A stretch of DNA of 64,000 nt from Tretioscincus oriximinensis (taxonomy: Eukaryota > Chordata > Lepidosauria > Squamata > Gymnophthalmidae): NCBI GenBank assembly GCA_022410635.1, contig JAJVDF010000207.1, positions 914,482 to 978,481 of the forward strand. The letters run 5' to 3'. Of this stretch, positions 59,601 through 64,000 are shown piece by piece (the stretch's first letter is position 1; each line of letters opens with the position of its first letter). The position numbers were made by a program, and so were the translations under genes. A model generated the notes under the pieces. The model was not told the origin of the DNA. It made no database searches and worked only from the letters and a program-made list of their open reading frames with translations.

Positions 59601-62153
59601 GCTTTCAATACCCCCAAAAAGGGGTCATCTGGTCAGCCCCCTGAGCCACTCGTTACATGGGTTGATGTTTTCCACTGCTAGTGGCTCAGTTCTGCTCCTG
59701 CTTCTCCTCAGCCTTCCTATTTTGCACAAGTCATGACAATATGGGGGTAGGTTTTATTCCCCAACCCCTTCACTTTCATCTCACAGCCTAAAACTGAAGT
59801 GCTGTTAGCATGGAAGACTGTTGCTGACAAAATCTACACAGGCTACAAAGGCCCTAGGGTGAAACCTTAGTGACTGCATTTCATGTGAGATTACCATATA
59901 ACTAATGAACTACTTCTAGATTACTAAACTGGTAATCTACTTTCTCAGATCCATAACACAAAGTGCCAAAAATGGACTATATTAACTGGTTTGTATTTCT
60001 ATACAGTCCAGGGCGGTAATAAAAATGGAATTAACAAATTAATACCACAGAGTCCAATCACTGTGGTTTTTCAATCAAAAGCCAAGTTAAAGAATTTTCT
60101 AAATGTATACCGAGATGGCAATTGCCACACCTCAAGGGAGAGACTATTTCACAGATCAGCGGCTGACACCAAGAAGGCTCTGTTCTAGGTTCCCACCCTC
60201 TTTGCTACTGAAAGTGATGGTACAAGAAGAAGGGCCTCCTCTGTAGATCTCAAGAACTTTCTGGTGCTTCCCATCTCAACCCTGGTTGGCAATTTTCACA
60301 CCGGTGGGGAAAAAATGCTTCTTTGTTCCATCTCTGGGAGCAAAGGAGCTAGCCAACAAGGGATCCACTCAGTGCACATCCTATATTCATGCAGATCTTG
60401 TCATCTCTTAAAATCTTCCTATAAGAAGAAGATGACCACATTTCTAGACAAATATCAAGAATAAAGTCTTAGGCCTTGTTGGCCCAGGTTGCTCCATTAA
60501 TGCACTTTGAGGACCTGTTACAACACATCTAATGTAGATATATAACAGATCCCTAAAACACATTACTGAGCTGTGCAAACAAGACCTTGGGTGGGATGGA
60601 AGAAATCATTGTTCTAAAAGTAACAACTTTTCAATGCTTTTCCTATCAGGTTTCTTGAGATGAACATCTCAATGAACAACTGCCTCAGCCTTTATAATTT
60701 GGCTCATCAACACAACCACTCAGCTCTTCTCCACGCAGCCTCATGTTACATCAAGCAACATTTTGGACACCTTGCTAAGCAGGACACCTTCCTGAGTTTG
60801 GAACATAATGCTTTGGTCAATCTCATCTCCTCAGATTGCCTGGAGGTGGCTTCAGAACTGGTTGTCTATCAGGCTGTGCGCAACTGGATAGAAGCTGCAA
60901 CTTCTGAACGCCTCCCATTGTTCAAACAGCTCCTTGGGTACGTGCGTTTTCCTCTGCTCACCCACGAGGAACTCACAGATGTCCAAGTAGACATTGCAGA
61001 GTATTACAGACATGTCCGGCTAAAGTGGAAGGAACTGAATGGAGCAGGGAGACTGGAAGAAAGTGGCGGGTTACGAAAAGGGATGTATGATGACTATTTT
61101 GTATGTGTGGAGGTTTATGAGGACAGGACCGAAGGTGACGACAGCCCTCAATTTTACTTACGCTCCTTTGATCCTCATACAGAAAAATGGGACAAGTTGC
61201 CAGCCTTGAAATACCTGAGCTACTCTGGTTGCACATCTATGGACTATAAGCTTTACTTGTCTGGAGGCCAGAAGGATAACTGTCTTTTTGTTGACACACT
61301 GCATGAGTTCAATTCCTTGACTAGCCAATGGACACAACTCCCGTCTATGTCCATAGCCCGGGCAGTCCATCCGTTCCTCAGTTGTAACAAGTCATTGTAT
61401 GCCTTGGGAGGCTGCAACAGTGGTGGTCCTCTCTCTTCTGCTGAGGCCTTCAGTGTTGTGCAAAAAACATGGACACCAATCTCCAACTTGCCTCTCACCC
61501 TGATGTATCCTGCTTCAGCTGTGCTTAAGAATAAACTTTACCTCATAGGTGGGAAAGCCTCCAGAAGTTATCGAGGGCTTCTTATTTATGANACGGCTGC
61601 AGACTGGTGGACTGAAATCCCCATGGAGTTTGCCTGTTATGGAGCATCAGCTGTCTCATTTGGGGTTGGAATATATGTTTTTGGTGGATACACAGAAGAA
61701 AGGGGCAACTTCCTCGTCCACAATGCCATGGATACTGAAGAGGTCCCTTCCTGCACAAAAGGAAGCTTTTATCTCTATGAAAATGGCAGAGTTGGCTGGG
61801 AAGTCAACATTCCAGAGCTGCCAGTTGCACTGGCTTTTGCTTCTGCTGTGCAATGGCAAGGTAAGATCTACCTTTTAGCGGGCAAAGATGAACATCATTC
61901 ATATAATGCAATTTACATTTGGGTACCAGAGGATACAAGCTGGACTCAGTGTCCAGAAGAAGTGCCCATCTCTGGAGAAGCAAAAATATACAACTGTGCA
62001 ACTCTGAAGATTCCCAAAAAGGCAATCCACGCCCTTCTGCTTGACACAGCAATGACGACAGCTGTGACGGGAGTGGACAATGTCAAGAAAGGACATCTAA
62101 GCTCTGTTGCTCGAGATGGGTGCAGCCTTAATTGTTGCTGGGGCGGAAGGTAA
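53576..62153 (+). CDS. Kelch-like (BTB-BACK-kelch) protein, four coding exons, about 628 aa
   Basis: Spliced gene: exons 53576-53654, 56058-56136, 57687-57911 and 60650-62153, every intron GT...AG, joined frame open to TAA-type termination at 62153. Residues 1-26 are acidic and probably disordered. BTB spans about 28-127 (LCDVTLGVEGKSFPCHR, then LLASVSPYFRDIF, then LLDYLYTEELSL). BACK spans about 129-235. Six kelch blades follow: blade-end tryptophans near 308, 355, 402, 448, 511 and 559, with double-glycine strands LYLSGG, LYALGG, LYLIGG, IYVFGG and a degenerate IYLLAG. Proteins of this family usually act as CUL3 ubiquitin-ligase adaptors (BTB binds CUL3, kelch propeller binds substrate) or actin-associated scaffolds; that role is inferred. 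Length fits the family. I compared it from memory with KLHL23, KLHL33, KLHL38 and KBTBD2, 3, 4, 8 and 12, and found no clear match, so no symbol is given. One base in exon 4 is N (61592). Confidence 0.93.
54586..54985. mobile_element. hAT element in intron 1 of the kelch-like gene
   Basis: Ends CAGGGATAGGGAAATGG and TTCCTCACCCCTG are imperfect inverted repeats. Flanks ACCTAATA (54578-54585) and ATCTAAAA (54986-54993) match 6 of 8. The interior (GGCCCTCAAGTGGGGGCCTG) resembles 16891-17259. 400 bp. Confidence 0.7.
56058..56136 (+). CDS. Kelch-like gene, coding exon 2 (start of BTB)
   Basis: Acceptor GGGTAG ends at 56057 and donor GTGAGT begins at 56137. The 79-nt exon enters in phase 1 and leaves in phase 2. 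It encodes GLKQLYQSQQLCDVTLGVEG then KSFPCHR, the first helix and beta strands of BTB with the typical DV(T)L...FPCHR signature. Too short to stand out as an open frame; found by splice joining. Confidence 0.9.
56138..56405 (+). mobile_element. SINE with (CTT)n/(CTC)n tail directly after exon 2
   Basis: GACCTTAGCTTCAGCCAACC, AGTAGATTAATAGGTACCAG and AAGTCACTTTGAGTCC, then (CTT)n (CTCCTT)n (CTC)n at 56341-56405. It begins within about 30 nt of the donor site. Confidence 0.75.
56671..56825. mobile_element. Palindromic MITE, copy D (intron 2)
   Basis: GGCTGACCAGATGACTG and GATCATCTGGTCAGCC ends; the left arm interior is partly deleted. Flanks AAACTTAGTTA (56660-56670) and TAAATTAGCTA (56826-56836) match 8 of 11. 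Confidence 0.8.
56850..57012. mobile_element. GGTTACCACA-family MITE (intron 2)
   Basis: GAGGTTTACCAT, GCTTATAATGCCTGCAACAT, CTGCTGAAATTTCC and TTCTCCTGTCTC. It sits 24 bp from MITE D. Confidence 0.6.
57687..57911 (+). CDS. Kelch-like gene, coding exon 3 (rest of BTB)
   Basis: Acceptor ATGCAG ends at 57686 and donor GTAGAG begins at 57912. It enters and leaves in phase 2, both boundaries splitting an AGG arginine codon. It encodes MLLASVSPYFRDIF through TAAGNLQ-type helix residues (DLFTAASNLQIIPLKETAG). The ATG at 57688 is internal methionine, not a start. Confidence 0.92.
57940..58445 (-). mobile_element. CR1-like LINE 3' portion (intron 3)
   Basis: AGTGGAGCCCTGCTGAATCC, CAGCATTTTGTCTCACACAG and CTTAAAGCTATCTAGGCTGC; the reverse complement encodes the NLLPEE-type ORF2 end. 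Begins about 30 nt after exon 3. Confidence 0.8.
59105..59280 (+). mobile_element. tRNA-derived SINE (intron 3)
   Basis: GAGCCAGTCTGGTCTTGTG, GGTGACCTTGGGCTAGTC and AAGCCCCTCTGAGTAGAAAA. Confidence 0.7.
59460..59638. mobile_element. Palindromic MITE, copy E (intron 3)
   Basis: GGTCGACCAGATGACC and GGTCATCTGGTCAGCC ends. The arms GGGTGCCTCCCGTTTTTTTC and AAAACTGGGAGGCACCCC pair. Flanks CCTGAGTA and CCTGAGCC match 6 of 8. Confidence 0.8.
59985..60255 (-). mobile_element. L2-like LINE 3' portion (intron 3)
   Basis: TTTGTATTTCTATACAGTCC, CAATCAAAAGCCAAGTTAAAG and GTTCCCACCCTCTTTGC, the layout of 41385-41810. Confidence 0.65.
60650..62153 (+). CDS. Kelch-like gene, coding exon 4 (BACK and kelch propeller, stop)
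   Basis: Acceptor CTATCAG ends at 60649; the exon stays open for 1,504 nt to the stop at 62151-62153. BACK begins FLEMNISMNNCLSLYNLAHQ and includes LISSDCLEVASELVVYQAVR and RFPLLTHEEL (3-box-like region). The propeller follows about 60 residues later. N at 61592 leaves one residue undefined (LLIYxTAADW). The C-terminus GCSLNCCWGGR is cysteine-rich and unlike the tails of family members I can recall. Carrying BACK and propeller in one long exon is common in KLHL genes. Confidence 0.95.
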
Positions 62154-62822
62154 TCCTTGCTTCTTCTAAGCAATCATCTGGTTCCTGGTCCTTTCGGCAA
62201 TAAGCTCCCATTAACAAAGGTCGGCTTCTTCTCATACCAGGGCTTCCTTTTGTTCCCAGCCCCACTTATTTCATTGGTACCACCTGAAGTACTTGGGGTG
62301 CTTCAAGCAAGCAAGGCAGCTGAAAAGGAAAATAAATGTTTCTCCCTTTCTTCTAATTAGGAAATGTTTGTATTTGTGTTTGATTGTTATTAAACATCCA
62401 GACCTCTACTTCAGTATCAGACTATTTTTGCCATCTTCTTACTTTAGTTTGAACAGAAAGTAGTTATTTAATGATTTTACTGTGACAGAAGTCTGCAATG
62501 ACCAAATAACTCTAAGGACCTTCCAGCCATTTGTGGGAATACATTCAATGTACTAAAGTGTACCATACTGTAACCATGTTGGATTTACCTTGTGAGACGT
62601 GCTGTTTTTTATCCAGATGTAAGCAGGAGCTGCTTTTGACAAGGGTGTGATTGTTTATGACTTCAGTCTAATATGGCTGGTTGGTGAGTGTGTTGTCTCT
62701 GAAAGGATTTTGGAACTAAAATTGGACCCTATACAGGAATAAAAGTATCCACACTTTTGCCACTCCCACATAGAAGTGTTATGAGAAACTGTTTTGTTTG
62801 GTCTGTAAAAACTATTAATAAA
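62154..62822 (+). terminator. 3' UTR with poly(A) signal candidates
   Basis: Downstream of the stop, AATAAA occurs at 62331-62336, ATTAAA at 62389-62394 and AATAAA at 62817-62822. The first is near and followed by T-rich sequence, so a short 3' UTR of about 200 nt is plausible. Which one is used cannot be told from sequence. Confidence 0.5.
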
Positions 62823-64000
62823 ATGGCTTCTAGACAGACCGGTCAGGCCCATGAAGCTCGGCTCCCTTCCCCCTCCCCTCCCCACCAGCCACATTCTGAG
62901 CTGAAACTGATTCATTATTTTGCAGCAATTCATTTTAAAGAGCCTTGTTTATTCCTGGATTTAATGATAATCCAGGGTATCTGTTTTCCAGTTTTAATCC
63001 ACTTCATATATTTACAGTATATTCTGAGTTCCCTGGTTCTGCCAGCTCCTAACAAGCAAGATTATCTGTGCATGTGACATACAGCCATTATGTTTGCTGG
63101 TTTGCAGACCCCTCTCCCAAATGCTATTGGATCATTTGCTGTCAATGTCAGATCCCTTTGCCCCCTTTGTGAGGGAACGGCAGTCATTCCAGTGATCAAA
63201 TATTATTGGCTGGTTCATTTTTCCAGCTTAGCAATAGCTAAAATGTAATTCATACGGAAACACTCTGGAAGTTTCTCACCAAAACTATCCACATCTCACA
63301 GCCTCATGATTTGACAGCTATGTTTTACAGTAAATCGATAATCCACTACAGCGGCAATTATTTGAAAAATCTGGTGTGGCAAATGCATCATAAATTCAAC
63401 TCGCAAGCAGTTTATTGTCCCTGGACACAGTTCTAGACTTGTTTCAGGAAAGATTTTGGAAAGTGCATTAGAATCTAATGTGCATTTATTCACTGCTATG
63501 TTGCAGCACCGACCTAACAGAATGTCCATCTTTTCATTATTTGCAAGGTGCCTACAATGATAGTTTATCTGTCACTTTACCCACACATCCTCTTGGAGTC
63601 CCTTCAGGGGAGAAAAGTGGGGTGTAGAAACCCAGTTGTTCTTCTTCTTTTCACTATCTTGTCTTCCAGATTCAATAGGCACCAGCCACTGCCAGTTAAA
63701 GAGCAGAACAGCCAATGCCCCTTCAGGGCAAATATTCTAAATTTGTACTGTAGAAATCCTCTCCAGGTGCTCGGAAATCGGTATGCACCCTGATGCGTAA
63801 GACACCTTAATTGAATACATATCCTGATGGTTTAGGCTTTTAACTCTCAGTGAAGTTTAAGCTTTTTCACTCTTTGACCATCTGTTTGATGTGTTTCCAA
63901 CGCACTGGCAGCAGGAAGACATCCCTTCCCTGCTAGGGGATGCAGTCAAATGGATGCCATAAGATTGCTGTTGGCATTAACTCATTAGCTTGTCAAGGAC
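62823..64000. other. Downstream flank of the kelch-like gene
   Basis: A SINE 3' end lies at 63590-63660 (CTTGGAGTCCCTTCAGGG, GTGGGGTGTAGAAACCC, TTCTTCTTCT). No further gene seen. Confidence 0.45.

Noticed and set aside
60973..61498. Overlapping minus-strand frames under the kelch exon
   Set aside because: Shadows of the + strand coding sequence.
1..64000. CRISPR-like arrays, operons, phage or other prokaryotic systems
   Set aside because: Repeats present are SINE/LINE/MITE and microsatellites; no regular repeat-spacer array or tightly packed genes. The window is vertebrate.

Overview
This is a 64 kb stretch of vertebrate nuclear DNA, most likely from a squamate reptile. The lineage is inferred from the repeats: CR1-type LINE 3' ends, L2-like LINE tails, tRNA-headed SINEs (some with a Bov-B-like tail), an L1 fragment and many hAT, Tigger-like and palindromic MITEs. 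Scattered single N bases and one 40-base gap (33435-33474) mark it as draft assembly. There are no bacterial operons, CRISPR arrays or rRNA genes, and I saw no functional tRNA gene.

One convincing protein-coding gene is present, on the + strand in the last 11 kb. It is a BTB-BACK-kelch (kelch-like) gene with four coding exons (53576-53654, 56058-56136, 57687-57911, 60650-62153). All introns are GT-AG, the exons join in frame, and they encode about 628 residues: an acidic N-terminus, a BTB domain split over three exons, then BACK and six kelch blades in one large exon. I could not match it to a named KLHL/KBTBD paralogue. A splice acceptor just before the start codon suggests untranslated 5' exons further upstream. 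Poly(A) signal candidates lie at 62331, 62389 and 62817.

The first 53.5 kb is intergenic or upstream-intronic and mostly interspersed repeats. 0-16 kb holds SINEs, CR1 and LINE fragments, a two-copy duplicated element (10.8 and 13.0 kb) and a GC-rich TATA/AATAAA block that may be a solo LTR (14.1 kb). 16-35 kb holds hAT MITEs with 8-bp target duplications, nested insertions (21.2-23.3 kb), a promoter-like motif cluster with a splice donor (27.4-27.6 kb), and a 688-bp inverted-repeat transposon. 35-53 kb holds foldback MITEs, an inverted pair of near-identical LINE fragments, an L1-like tail carrying a Tigger-like MITE, and long GAA-type microsatellites. The kelch introns hold a hAT element, a SINE, a CR1 fragment and two copies of a palindromic MITE.

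The most notable non-coding item is that MITE: five copies of about 155-181 bp, each almost a single hairpin, flanked by 8-11 bp direct repeats (perfect 11 bp in one copy). This is a Mutator-like signature. Most other open frames here are chance frames in repeats or LINE remnants.
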